From NCBI GenBank assembly GCA_032871835.1, contig CM065296.1, forward strand, positions 119,546,146 through 119,610,145: a stretch of DNA of 64,000 nucleotides. Direction: 5' to 3'. Under the pieces are notes generated by a model. That model did no database searches. It saw only the letters and a list, made by a program, of their open reading frames with translations, and had not been told where the DNA came from. Positions 24,204-36,085 of the stretch are shown piece by piece. The translations under genes and the position numbers were made by a program. Every line of letters starts with the position of its first letter. Position 1 is the first letter of the stretch. Source of the DNA: Dipteronia dyeriana. Taxonomy: Eukaryota > Streptophyta > Magnoliopsida > Sapindales > Sapindaceae.

Positions 24204-24530
24204 GGTTCTCATAGGTGAGTGGGTAAGATCTACTCATGTCGAGATCTACGATGCATAAATAACTCAGAAATAAGATTGGATATCAACTTTCAAAATAGAA
24301 ATGTGTTTACTCTCACAGATACTCAGCTCAAAGGTGCTCATGGGGTGTGTGGATACGATCTACTACTCATGTCAAGATGTCGGTCTAGATATCTACTCAA
24401 AAAATGGGAGAATTCTACGAAGCTCATAAGTGTGGATACGATCGATCTACTCATGTTTGGACCTACAATAAATAAACGACTCATATATTCGGTTCAGATA
24501 ACTACTCTAAAATCGGGAGATATATGCTCT
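24204..24530 (+). repeat. Degenerate tandem repeat, unit about 100 bp
   Basis: At least three units beginning near 24204, 24331 and 24420 share 'gtgtggatacgatct', 'actcatg', 'cgactca' and 'atcgggaga' in order. Related units occur in copy C at 53271, 53807 and 53914. Confidence 0.65.
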
Positions 24531-24700
24531 CATAAAGATTAGGAGAAAACTTTTTACACATACCGACACACATAATGAAATTTGAACATCTAAACATGAA
24601 AGAGAAAGTATACACCACTTGAACTACGATAGTGCTTTAAACTCGTGATTAATTGTTAATATTTTTTTGTGTAATGTAATTAATTGTTCACATGATATTA

Positions 24701-24703
<3 letters not shown>

Positions 24704-24741
<38 letters not shown>
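24704..24741. repeat. (AT)n microsatellite
   Basis: Uninterrupted alternating AT of about 37 bases inside repeat copy B. Confidence 0.95.
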
Positions 24742-24742
<1 letters not shown>

Positions 24743-25373
24743 GAATCCTAACCATCAATTATTAACGGTAAGGATATGTAATAAAATCTTTAAAAAGATA
24801 AAAGATAAAAGATAAAGCAAAGATGAGGAGGATCTAAAGTTAATCAACAAGCATTACAACACAATCTATTCCACAGTTAAAACTTAAAATACGAGTCGCA
24901 CGCATACTATTCCACAGTTTGTGAGTACACTCATTCCAAAATTCTGAGGAATATAAATAAGTGATTATATCTGAAAACTTATTTTGAGAGTTAACACCCA
25001 AATTTCAACCACAATATCATCTGTGGTTTGCTTATATGAATCTAATTTGCTTGCAAATTCAGCTTGCTTGTGATCAACATGGCAAGCTAGTTAAATACAC
25101 TCAAGCCACGCCTTAATTTGTTTGCAAATTCAGCTTCTATGAGGAATCAACATGGCAATTAAGCTAGTTAAATACACACAATCTTGCATATGATCGAGGA
25201 GGTGTATTAGAAATAAAATATTATGTTTGAACCTTTATCTATTGCTTAAGCTTTTATTATGGATTACTAAATTGTAAACATGAGCCAAAAATTAAATAAG
25301 ATAAAACCTGTATAATTGTTACCAACTACCAAGTCATAAAACTACTCAAATAAGAAAAAAGATCTAAATATTA

Positions 25374-25692
25374 TGGAACATTACGGATTTTTCTCAACAC
25401 ATCACAATACATGTGGAGGCATGCATGGAGAACACTTGGAGACAAATTAAACATTGACTTATCATCTTGATGACAAATGGCAAACTTGTTGTCTTTACCT
25501 AATTGGGTGTTCAACATTATAAATAGGCTCCCATATTTTGTTATTTGAATGTAATTCATGAAAACATTTCTTTGTTTTATCTACACAATCAATCAAAGTA
25601 AAAACGAGAGGCAATTTCTCCCTCTATTTCTTGTCTCATTTATTTTGTTAATGTTTAATGTTTTATATGTTATTTCAATTTAATTTATAACA
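25374..25692 (+). repeat. 5' LTR of Ty1/copia element
   Basis: 319 bp, starting TGGAACATTA and ending TTTATAACA, matching the 3' LTR at 31114-31432 with about a dozen differences by eye (about 96% identical). A TATA-like 'tataaata' is present at about 25518-25526. No convincing target duplication flanks the pair (TATTA on the left, CTACC on the right). Confidence 0.9.
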
Positions 25693-25709
25693 CGTTATCA
25701 GCACGATTT

Positions 25710-25920
25710 CAGAACCTGGAGTTTCTGAATTTTATTTCAATTGGAATCTAAAGTTCCTAAATTTATTTTCAGAACCTGAAGTTTCTGAATTTTATTTCCA
25801 TTGGAACCTAAAGTTCCTAAATTTATTTTCAGAACTCGAAGCTTCTGAATTTATTATTACTAGAACCTGAAGCTTCTAGACTTTTATTTATCAATACCAG
25901 AACCTGTAGTTCTGGATTTC
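25710..25920 (+). repeat. Tandem leader repeats with GAAnnTTC dyads in the copia element
   Basis: About three units of roughly 65 bp built around 'cagaacctgaagtttctga', separated by 'ggaacctaaagttcctaaa'. The dyad GAAnnTTC appears perfectly at 25778-25785, 25838-25845 and 25869-25876. Each unit could fold into a small hairpin in RNA or bind a dimeric factor; see findings. Confidence 0.65.
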
Positions 25921-26186
25921 GTTTCTCGCATTTTATTTACTTTTACGCTATTTAATTTCCCGCAATTTATTTACTTTTATGTCATTTTTATTTAAACAGT
26001 TTGGTCACTTATCCAAAAACCTGAAGTTTATGGATTTATTTATCATCACTGGAACATGAAATTTTTGGATTTATTTACTCATAAATATTCCTCTATATAT
26101 CTGAAAATTTAAATTCCTCATATTTTTATCAGACCAGAAGTTCTGACTCAGATTCTGATTTTCAGATAACCAGAAGCTATAAGGAT

Positions 26187-27063
26187 GTCAAAACTTGCAA
26201 GCCTGAAGTTTGCTGCACTGGAAGTATCTGGGGACAACTACATGTCCTGGTTAATTGACGCCAAATTATTGTTAAAATCATAAGGCTTGTATTATACCAT
26301 TGAAGAAGGGGATGAGGCAACGGAACAAGACAAGTCCACTGCTATGGTCATTATACATTGCCATTTACATGAAGATATAAAAGTCTAGTATCTTACTGTC
26401 ATAGAACCGGAAATTCTGTGGCAAGAATTAAAAGACCGTTTTGATAACCAACCCGATGTTGCATTACCGAATGCCAGGTATCAGTGGCAACATTTACGTT
26501 TCCAAGACTATAGGTCAGTCTCTGAATATAACTCTGCTCTATTCAAAATAGCTACACAACTGAAATTGTGTGGTCAGAAGGTAACAGAAAATGATATGTT
26601 GGAAAAAACATTTACAACATTCCATGCCTCAAACATGAAATTACAGCAGCAGTATTGAGAACGTCGATTCTCAAAATATTTAGAGCTAATATCATGTATT
26701 TTAGTTGCAAAGAAAAATAATGAGCTTTTAATTAAAAATCATGAATCACGCCCAACCGGCCCTGCATCATTCCCAGAAGTGAATGCTAATACTGTTGGGG
26801 GGCAAAATCGCGGTTGTGGTCCTTACCGTGGTCGGGGTCACCGAAGAGCATATGATTATTCTAATCCGGATGGTTATAATCAAAACATTCCTCAGAAGCA
26901 GAATGTTAAACCGGATAACGGAAAAAGTATCCAAATGGGGCCTAAGAAAGATTACGGTGTATGTTTCAAATGTGGCTGTCAAAATCATTGGTCACGTACA
27001 TGCCACACACCTAAACATTTGGTTGAGCTGTATCAAGCATCAATCAAAGGGAAAGAATCCTGA
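26187..27063 (+). pseudogene. copia gag with CCHC zinc knuckle, broken
   Basis: Begins with an ATG reading MSKLASLKFAALEVSGDNYM, the usual plant copia gag start, and contains the RT-facing motif WQELKDRFDNQ. It ends with the knuckle CFKCGCQNHWSRTC (C-x2-C-x4-H-x4-C) at about 26962-27003. In-frame stops occur near 26281, 26384 and 26656, and the frame ends at 27061. Confidence 0.85.
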
Positions 27064-27310
27064 AACCAACTTTATGGAGGATTCGGATTTTATGGATATT
27101 ACCCAGTTTAATGTTTCTAATTTTCTAGTTGATCCAAATGACAAAGTGATCATTTCAATTGGTGATGGAAAAGTCCATACCAATTAAGTACTATTTGTAA
27201 TATTTTTGCTATCATGTGAAATGCTTCTGTAAATATTCTTTATATAATATATACTTTTGATCACTCCGTATAATATGCATTTTATTTTTTCTTTGTGAAG
27301 CACACCAAAT

Positions 27311-29056
27311 ATGTCTCTAAACGATAAATTGAGTATTATTGAAAAGCAAGGTACAAGAGATATATGTCTAGCCGACAGTGCAACGACATATACGATTTTA
27401 CGGAATCAGAAATACTTTATGAATTTAACTTTGCTTAAGGCAAATGTCAATACAATATCAGGTCCAGCAGATCTGATAGAAGGCTCCGGTAGAGCCATGA
27501 TATTGTTACTAAACAATACTAAAATATGTATCAATGATGCTTTATATTCAAGTAGATCCAGAAGAAATCTACTAAGTTTCAAAGATATACGGTGTAATGG
27601 ATTTCATATAGAAACAATAAATGATGAGAATATCGAATATCTGTGCATTACTTCCCATAATTTAGGCCAGAAACTCATTCTAGAAAAACTATGTGCTTTA
27701 TCATCTGGGTTATATTACACCCTTATTAGAGGTGTAGAAGTTTATGCAGTTATGAACTAGAAGTTCTCAGACCCAAAAATATTTATGCTCTGGCATGACC
27801 GTCTTGGTCACCCAGGATCCACGATGATGCGAAGAATCATTGAAAATTCTCATGAACATCCATTAAAGAACCAGAAGATTCTGTTATCTCATGAAAATTT
27901 ATGTACTGCATGTTCACAAGGGAAATTAGTAATAAAACCATCCCAATCTAAGGTTGGCTTTGAATCCCTGTCGTTCTTACAAAGGATTCAAGGGGACATA
28001 TGTGGGCCTATTCATCCACCAAGTGGACCGTTCCGATATTTTATGGTCCTAATTGATGCATCCATGAGATGGTCACACGTTTGTTTATTATCAACACGTA
28101 ATGTTGCTTTTGCAAGATTACTTGCACAGATTATCAGGCTTCAGGCACATTTTCCCAATCATCCGATTAAGTCAATACGCCTTGATAATGCTAGTGAATT
28201 TACTTCCAATACATTTGATGAATATTGCAGATCAGTTGGGATTGATGTTGAACATCCAGTTCCACATGTTCATACTCAGAATGGATTAGCAGAGTCGCTT
28301 ATCAAGCGTCTCTAGGTAATTGCAAGAACTTTATTATTGCGAACGCAATTACCAATTTCTGTTTGGGGACATCCTATTTTACATGCTGCTGCATTAATTC
28401 GTCTTTGTCCCACTGCTTATCATCAATATTCACCAGTACAACTTGTATTTGGCCATCAACCAGATATTTCTCATCTGCTTACTTTTGGTTGTGCAGTATA
28501 TGTCCCAATTGCACCTACACATAGAACTAAAATGGGACCCCAACGGCGTTTGGGAATATATATGAGTCTAGACTCACCATCAATTATTAGATATCTGGAA
28601 CCTTTCACTGGTGATATTTTTACTGCACGATCTGCTGATTGTCGTTTTGATGAGGGAAATTTCTCATCATTAGGAAAAACTTCTCCTGAAGAGAAGAGTG
28701 AACTTTCTTGGAAAGTCTGTAGTCTAATTCATCTTGACCTATACACATCTCAATGTGAGAATGAAGTCCGTAAAATAGTCCATCTTCAAACAATAACAAA
28801 TCAGTTACCAGATGTATTTACCGATGTTACTAGGGTAACAAAATCATACATCCCAGCTGTTAATGTACCAGCACGGGTGATTATTCCAGAAGAACGATCT
28901 AAACAAATGATAGCAAAAGAATCATCTATTGTACGCCAGAAGCGTGGTAGGCCACTCGGTTCGAAAGATATTGTTCCTCGAAAAAGGAAAAGAAATTACC
29001 AGGATCATGTTCCTGAGATTATAAATAAATCCACTTTTTCAAAATCGACTCCATAA
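27311..29056 (+). pseudogene. copia protease and integrase, broken
   Basis: The protease is marked by LADSATTYTIL near 27369, where the usual D-S-G has become D-S-A. The integrase zinc region starts LWHDRLGHPG near 27786 and includes the C-x2-C of LCTACSQGK. The catalytic core shows the D of GDICGPI, the D of RLDNASEFTS and the E of NGLAESLIKRL, after which a TAG at about 28313 interrupts. The C-terminal integrase region continues from 28337, with a basic KRKR stretch near 28990. Stops separate protease, integrase core and tail. Confidence 0.85.
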
Positions 29057-29092
29057 GAGTTAGATGTCTCTGAAAGAACACAAGTCACTAAA

Positions 29093-30876
29093 GTGACAGA
29101 AACCCCTACAGGGGAAAGAATCCATGAAGAGATTCAAGAACATAAAAATGAAGAAATTTCTATAAATTATACAAGAAAAATGTGGAATCGTGAGGAAACA
29201 ATCATCGATGATATATTTTCATATACAGTGGCCACTGAAATTATAAATAATGATTATGAGCCTCATAGTGTTGATGATTGTAGGCAAAGGTCTGATTGGC
29301 CTAAATGGAAAGAAGCAATTCAAACTGAATTGAATTCATTAGCCAAACGTAAAGTATTTGGATCAATAATCCAGACGCCTGGAGACGTCAAACCTGTTGG
29401 ATACAAATGGGTTTTTGTACGAAAATGTAATGAGAAAAACGAGGTTGTGCGATATAAGGCACGACTCGTAGCACAAGGTTTCTCACATAGACCTGGTATT
29501 GATTTTGATGAGACATACTCACCAATAATGGATACAATTACGTTTCGTTTTCTGATAAGTTTGGCTGTCTTAGAAAGACTTGAAATGCGTCTTATGGACG
29601 TAGTAACTGCCTATCTATATGGCTCACTCGATTCAGATATTTATATGAGAATCCCTTAAGGATTTAGAATGCCGGGAGCATACAACTCGTACCTCGTAAT
29701 TTATACTCAATTAAATTACAAAGGTCCTTGTATGGATTAAAGCAATCTGGGTGTATGTGGTATAACCGTCTCAGTAAATATCTGATTAAATAAGGATATA
29801 TTAATAATCATGTATGCCCATGTGTCTTCATAAAGAAATCAGAATCTGGATTTGTTATCATAGCAATTTATGTTGATGATATGAATTTGATCGGAACTCC
29901 TTGAGAGCTCCTGAAAACTGCTGAATATTTGAAAAAGGAATTCGAGATGAAAGACTTGGGAAAGATAAAATATTGTCTCGGTCTAGAGATTGAACATAAA
30001 TCAAATGGAATACTTATCTATCAATCAGCATATGTTGAAAAGATCCTGAAAAGATTCCATATGGATAATGCTCACCCATTGAGTACTCCTATGGTTGTTA
30101 GAACTCTTGATCCTAAAAAAAGATCCATTCCGACCACTTGAAGATGGTGAGAAGATACTTGGTCCTGAAGTACCATATCTCAATGCAATTGGTGATTTGT
30201 TGTATATGGCTCAATATACTAGACCAGACATTGCATTTTCAGTAAATTTGCTTGCTAGATTTAGTTCAGCACCAACTCGAAGGCATTGGAATGGGATTAA
30301 ACATCTTTTTCGTTCCTTCGTGGCACGAAAGATTTAGGATTATTTTATTCGAAATCTAACAATTTTTCAGGTTTAATTGGTTATACTGATACCGGATATC
30401 TGTCTGATCCTCATAAAGCTCGTTCACAAACGGGATACGTTTTTACTTATAATGGTACAGCAATCTCCTGGCGTTCCACAAAGCAAACTATTGTTGCTAC
30501 ATCCTCTAATCATTCAGAGATCCTTGCACTTCATGAAACAAGTCGAGAATGTGTTTGGCTAAGGTCAGTTATTCATCATATTCAAAAGACATGTGGATTC
30601 TCATTATCTACAGAAATGCCAACATCAATATTGGAAGATAATGCGGCTTGTATTGCTCAAGTTAGAGGAGGATATATCAAAGGAGATAGAACCAAACATA
30701 TTTCTCCCAAATTCTTCTATACTCATGAACTTCAACAGAACCGACAGATCGATGTTAAGCAAATTCGGTCTACAGATAGTCTTGCAGATTTGTTTACCAA
30801 GACATTGCCTACATCAACTTTTGAGAAACTGGTATATAAGATCGGCATGCGTCGGCTCTGTAAATTACAGGATTAA
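29093..30876 (+). pseudogene. copia reverse transcriptase and RNase H, broken
   Basis: RT begins near 29300 (WPKWKEAIQTELNSL, then YKARLVAQGFSHRPGIDFDE). The active site IYVDDMNLIGT is near 29868 and is out of frame with the preceding block after a TAA at 29657. The thumb region (EFEMKDLGKIKYCLGLEI) is at about 29940. RNase H starts at LIGYTDTGYLSD (about 30375) and continues to DSLADLFTKTLPT near 30780. At least two frame changes and several stops are present. Confidence 0.85.
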
Positions 30877-31113
30877 TATTGAAGTTTTGTTCAGGGGGAG
30901 CAAAAATTTGAATGGACATACTGTACTATTTTTCCTTTACCGGATTTTGTCCCACTGGGTTTTACCGGAAAGGTTTTAATGAGGTTGTTCTGAATACATC
31001 CAATATAACTAGATCCAGAAGATCGTTGTATATATTTTTCTAAGGTTTTTATCCCACTGGGTTTTTCCTAACAAATTAAAATACATGTGGTAAAAATCCA
31101 AGGGGGAGTATTA

Positions 31114-31432
31114 TGGAACATTATGGATTTTTCTCAACACATCACCATACATGTGGAGGCATGCATGGAGAACACTTGGAGACAAATTAAACATTGACTT
31201 ATCATCTTGATGACAAATGGTAAGCTTGTTGTCTTTACCTAATTGGGTGTTCAACATTATAAATAGACTCCCATATTTTGTTATTTGAATGTAATCCATG
31301 AAAACCTTTCTTTGGTGTATCTACACAATCAATCAAAGTAAAAACGATAGACAATTTCTCCCTCTATTTCTTGTCTCATTTATTTTGTTAATGTTTAATA
31401 TTTTATATGTTATTTCAATTTAATTTATATCA
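31114..31432 (+). repeat. 3' LTR of Ty1/copia element
   Basis: 319 bp, same length as the 5' LTR. It starts TGGAACATTA directly after a polypurine tract and ends TTTATATCA. Confidence 0.9.
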
Positions 31433-32399
31433 CTACCAAAATAAATGTAATTGACCACAGTTTTAACTTCTTGTTTTTTTCTTTCATGTGCCTTAAATAG
31501 AAAACTCGAAACTAAAAAAAACATGCGCCTATAATAATTGCTGTAAGCAAATAAACAATTATATAAATCACAACTAGTCAATGATCATTGTACACCAATT
31601 TCAATGTACTTTGGGAGGCTCATTATCAAGATGAGATATCAAATCATCTGGTTCTAAAATTACAATATTCGATATCAATATCTAAAAATTAATAAAAAGA
31701 CATTTATACCATTAATTCGATATTATTTAAAAAAAAATTGATTTATTTATATTTAAAATAAAGTTAATGAAATTATTATTAAAAACTAATATTAAAATAA
31801 AATATATGGAGCAAAGGTCAAAGAGTGGACTTATATATAATAAAGAAAAGCTAATTTTCAAAGTAAAAAAAAAAAAATTTGGATCGAGGTGCAACAAAGG
31901 ACCTCGTTCAACTCAGCCTCCTTCTGTCATCAAGGAGGAGGTCGGTGACCGACCTCTAATTAAATAGGAGTCTGTGAATCGCAAAGTGAATCTTCTGGGC
32001 ATTGTTGTGGAGTTCAGTTTTCGAAGAAAGAGCACAGGAACCGGTAGTTGTTTTCTGTTATTTTATACTTATTTTCAAGTTTTTTTTTTCGGTGAGTTTG
32101 ACTTAACTCGACTTGACCTATATTTGTTTTTTTATTCGAAATGTAGATTATGTTTCGATATCAAAGATTGTTGACTTAACTCGACTTAACTTGTTAACTT
32201 GTGCTTTGATTTTGAGCTTTCAAAAATGTTTGTTTTGTTTTGAAAAAAAGTGGGTTTAAATTAATTATGATTTTCAGATTTCAGATTTAAGTTAAGATTT
32301 CCAACTTATTTGATTTCAGACATTTTTGAGATTATTTTAGATTTCAGATCTGAAAAAAAAAAGGTTCGATAAGATGTCTGTTAAGACTTTGGACAAAAA
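31433..32399. other. AT-rich intergenic DNA, no gene
   Basis: Right flank of the copia element. Only short frames and A/T tracts; 'gacttaactcgacttgac' phrases occur around 32100 and again at 32173. No feature beyond this is supported. Confidence 0.5.
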
Positions 32400-33190
32400 A
32401 TAAACACCCCCTCAATTTCTTCATAGGACTAATTGCATAAACATCCCCTGAGTTTAGACCTAATTATATCTAGATGGACATTTTACTTTAAATTACACAA
32501 AACTCCTTTACTGTTACTTGTATTCTGTTAACTTTTAATGAATAAGGGGCAAAATAGTCATTTTATCACCCGACAAGGAAGACATTAATTAAAGAAAAAC
32601 ATGGACAACAGAGGTTAGATCCCGCTATCAATTGATGGTGGAGATATAATCTCTATAATTTTTTTAATTAAAAAAAAACGATTTTTTTTTTCAGAGATGG
32701 AGGAACTACACCTAAAGCGATTGCACCGTGGAGGAGAAGATCTGCCCCTCCACGGAACAGATTGCTCTGTGTTGTGGATAGATCTCTCCTTGCAGAGGAG
32801 AGTCGGCTCCTTTGCAAGGAGTGTCTCCCCCTCCGTGAGGAACGGATCGCTTGTTGTGCTTCTCCACCAATGGTGGAGTTGTGTTTTTTTATAAAATAAA
32901 AAAAACTAATATTTTTTTATTTCATTGTTTTTTAGTTTTATAACTTAATGGCTAAAATGGCAAAGCAAATATCTTATTTCAAAAATAAATAAATAATAAT
33001 AAAGTAAATTATCTTTGAAGGTTATTTGAGTCGCTTTGTGCCAAAATTTTGGTCAATGATTATGATAGGCGGAAATCAACGGATTTGAGGGGAGGTTTGT
33101 CAATTTCAAGCAAAATGTCCATTTAGCTACAATTAGGTCTAAACTAAGGGGGGATGTTTATGCAATTAGTCCTTCCTTCATATCTATGAA
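32400..33190. mobile_element. MITE-like TIR element of about 0.8 kb
   Basis: Inverted arms of about 65-75 bp: 32422-32487 (ggactaattgcataaacatc then tttagacctaatt) and 33108-33180, its reverse complement with scattered mismatches. The interior is AT-rich except for 32697-32885, which is GC-richer and contains short palindromes such as ctccaccaatggtggag. No transposase frame is present. The exact outer ends and target duplication are unclear. Confidence 0.65.
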
Positions 33191-33519
33191 ACATATGGGT
33201 GTCTCATGTCAATTATGTTCCGGTTAAGGAAATTGATTTGGAAGGCATAATTACTGCCAACAAGTTTTCATCGATCCTCTCATTCATTTATTCACAATCT
33301 TATCTATTTGTATTCTTTTATCTTACTTTTTTTTATCTTATTAGACTTCAAGGGTGAATCATAATTATCTCTAAATATGTAACAAAGGCTTATGTAGACT
33401 ATAAAGGTATAAAGGTATAAAGGCATCGTAAGTTATAGTATCCTTGAGAGACCATTAATAATTAAGATGTTAGACGCAATTAATGACATTAAATTTAATA
33501 CCTTTTTCTTCCATTTCTT

Positions 33520-34440
33520 TGGCCAGAAGAAGCCATCCATCAAAGATGTGTGTGTAGTTAACACAGTCAATCACCAAGCCATTGGACCTCATATATGTAA
33601 CCAATCCCTCCATCTCTTTTCAAACTGTTCACAAAAACATCAAGACTAAAATTGTTCTCCTCCAATCCTATCAGTTTCATTTCATTATGAAGGTCAAAAG
33701 CAATTTCTTGTTTACCTGCCTTGAAATAGCCAACAATGAGTGTAGCATAAATATAAACATTTGGCATTATATTTTGATCCACCATCTTCCTCATAGCATT
33801 CTTTTCTTCGTATAACCATTTATGATACACGAATAGGTAACAACCTTCGGAAGAGTGTGTTTTTCCTCCATTTCTTGCAGCAAAGATTCCGCGCCTAACT
33901 TGCAGCGACCATCAATCAATGCTTGAATAGGTGACCCAGTTTGTAACTAAATCATGCTTTGAAATCATCCTGAACACTTGCTCTGCCTCCCTAGGTTTTC
34001 CAGCCTTGAAAAGCTTCCATGGCATTCCCAACTTTGAATAAAGAATCAATGAGAGTAGCATCACATACAACATTTGGATCCAGGCCCATCTTCTCCATCT
34101 AGCAAAGACCATTGTCCATAAACAATAGCACTATAGCTAACCACATCAAGCAAGAACCCATTCATGACTGTATCCTTGAACAAAACACAAGCTTCTTCAA
34201 GTGTAGTATGTGTGATGAGATTTGGTTCCAAGTTCATACTCCCATTTTCATTCTCAATGTCATGAATTTTCGGAACACCACCATCTGTATTCTTCCGAGA
34301 CCCCAAAACCTCATCGATCAAACTGTTGGCCCTGTCGAAATCACCCCTTTTGCGGAACCCATTGCAAAACTCCCTATGTCCTCATCCTCTTCAACAATTC
34401 AAGTGCACAACTCATTTCTCCACTTTTGCATTAACCATCA
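33520..34440 (-). pseudogene. Pentatricopeptide repeat (PPR) gene remnant
   Basis: Fragments in different minus-strand frames resemble PPR motifs: SMNLEPNLITHTTLEEA with FLLDVVSYSAIV (about 34110-34260), KAGKPREAEQVFRMISKHDL (about 33945-34010) and NIMPNVYIYATLIVGYFKAG with EIAFDLHNEMKLIGLEENN (about 33640-33790). PPR proteins are 35-residue repeat RNA-binding proteins of organelles. The frame shifts repeatedly, no start or transit peptide is recognisable and the number of repeats is far below a normal gene, so it is a decayed fragment. Confidence 0.65.
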
Positions 34441-36085
34441 ATTAATATGTTAAAACCCTATATATAACATTTTTACAGACCCCGCCATTCCAAGTTATCC
34501 ATAACCCACTCGCATTACCTAACTAACCCGATTCTACAAAATCCCTAAACTAAAATATTACAAGCAAAAGAATCAATACAAATACCATACTTGGCCATTA
34601 CTGATAACAAGCCAAATGCCTGATTAGCTAAGCCTTGCTCGCAAAATTCCTAAATGACAGTAATATATGTTAAATATCGAGATGGATACCGACATTTCTA
34701 AGAAAACCCAGTGAACAAGTCAAGTGACCCATCTTACAAAAAACACATTGATAGTGAAAACATTAGGCAAAATCCCACAAGAGAGCATGTGTATGTAGAC
34801 AACCTATATCTCAGAGACGTCTTAGGTTTTGGACCATTTTTTCAAATAAACGGTAACTTTGTTTATAAAATAAGGGTATAATTAGTATTATTTTATTAAA
34901 AGATACAAATGGTATTCATTAATGACATTTTAGATTTTATTGTAATTATAATGATGAATTTAATGAATAAAAAACAAAATAATTTTACTATAATATTATA
35001 AATAAAGGATATTTACGTATAAAGACACAAATCGATAACAAGCTTTCCATAAACAATTGCATTAAAGCATTGGATGAGATTGAAAGCATCAATGAAGCTC
35101 TATTTTGCCGCCCTGGACCTCTTTGAAGATCCCAGCTTAAGGGAGACCGTCATTTCTCTAAAAGGTGACAAAATAAGATTCATATGGTTACAAGGCAAGT
35201 GTAGTAAAACTACAACCCTATTTAGGTAACTTGGGGGGTGAACTTTTTTTACTTTTATAATTTGTTTTTGCTTTCAGGAAGTGTAAACATCATTGCTATA
35301 GTTTTATTTTTCGGGAAACTAGTTTTTTTACATTTTTGGTTTATGATTGTTGGACAAGATGTTTTTGCAATTGGATAGTACAAGTAGACATGCTTCATTT
35401 GCTTCATGTGTTATTAGATTTCCATTCTTTTTCCTGTAATTTAATTAAGAAAAGATCATGTTCAAGATCCGACATGCCCTGCAATTCGTAATCAAATATA
35501 TATATAAAAAAAAAACCTCATTCACTTAACATTTTGAGGTTTTCATAAGAAACATTTGTAACAATTAACAATAACTTAATGTTGGGGAATTACTTGATCA
35601 TTAATAAAGGTCACTTGGCCAAAAGGAAATTTTTTGAAAAACAACTGAGAATTCCTCAATTTTTATGAATCCAATTACATGGAGAAAGATAACATACTGA
35701 TACACCAGAAAGCTCTGCTATTGCACACACAGATGAAGCTGAGAAAGGCAGCTAACCATTCACACTAATCATAAATTTAAAATGTAACAATTAACCCTGT
35801 TTTCTTGCACAAAATATGGGTACTCCAAACAAACCTATTATAATGAAAGTATGTCGTTTCTCACCAAATTGTGACAGCCGCTTCCTCCTCTCTTTGCTGT
35901 AATAAATATGAGCAATGCCCTGTGGAAATGTAAATAGAGCTTGAGCATGCTCGGTTGTGAGTGTTTCTTAAAAGCTTGAGAGTAATATGTATATGCTTAT
36001 CCTATTCGAGGGAAAAATTCACGCAGTCCCATTATCAGTGGAATATCATCTGTAAGCTTATAAAAATCCAACATTTCTTCTTCAA
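34441..36085. other. Intergenic DNA, no gene
   Basis: AT-rich. A short stretch near 34850-34990 (tttgtttataaaataagggt) recurs at about 48508-48570, marking another dispersed repeat. The right end (about 36020-36085) is the original 3' end of the duplicated DPH5 gene beyond its frameshift. Confidence 0.5.

Larger units (their letters stand above)
22283..25200 (+). repeat. Dispersed repeat family, copy B
   Basis: Longest copy of the family seen at 9722-10480 (A) and 52860-54490 (C). It is interrupted by a TIR element at 22750-23786, since copy A is continuous across that point. It includes a degenerate repeat of about 100 bp (24204-24530) and an (AT)n tract, and ends with two tandem versions of a segment near 25040-25190 that is also found at 11380-11450. 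No protein-coding capacity is seen. Confidence 0.7.
25374..31432 (+). mobile_element. Full-length inactivated Ty1/copia retrotransposon
   Basis: 6.06 kb from LTR to LTR. Internal order: leader with short repeats (25700-26180), gag (about 26187-27060), protease, integrase, RT, RNase H, and a polypurine tract 'aagggggag' just before the 3' LTR at 31114. The order PR-INT-RT-RH is that of Ty1/copia. Multiple stops (for example near 26281, 26384, 26656, 27061, 28313, 29041 and 29657) and frame changes near 29660-29930 and 30100-30340 break every domain. The sequence after the 5' LTR (cgttatcagcacga) should hold the primer-binding site, but I cannot match it to a tRNA with certainty. Confidence 0.93.

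Noticed and set aside
25369..31437. Target site duplication of the copia element
   Set aside because: The bases flanking the LTRs (TATTA and CTACC) do not match.
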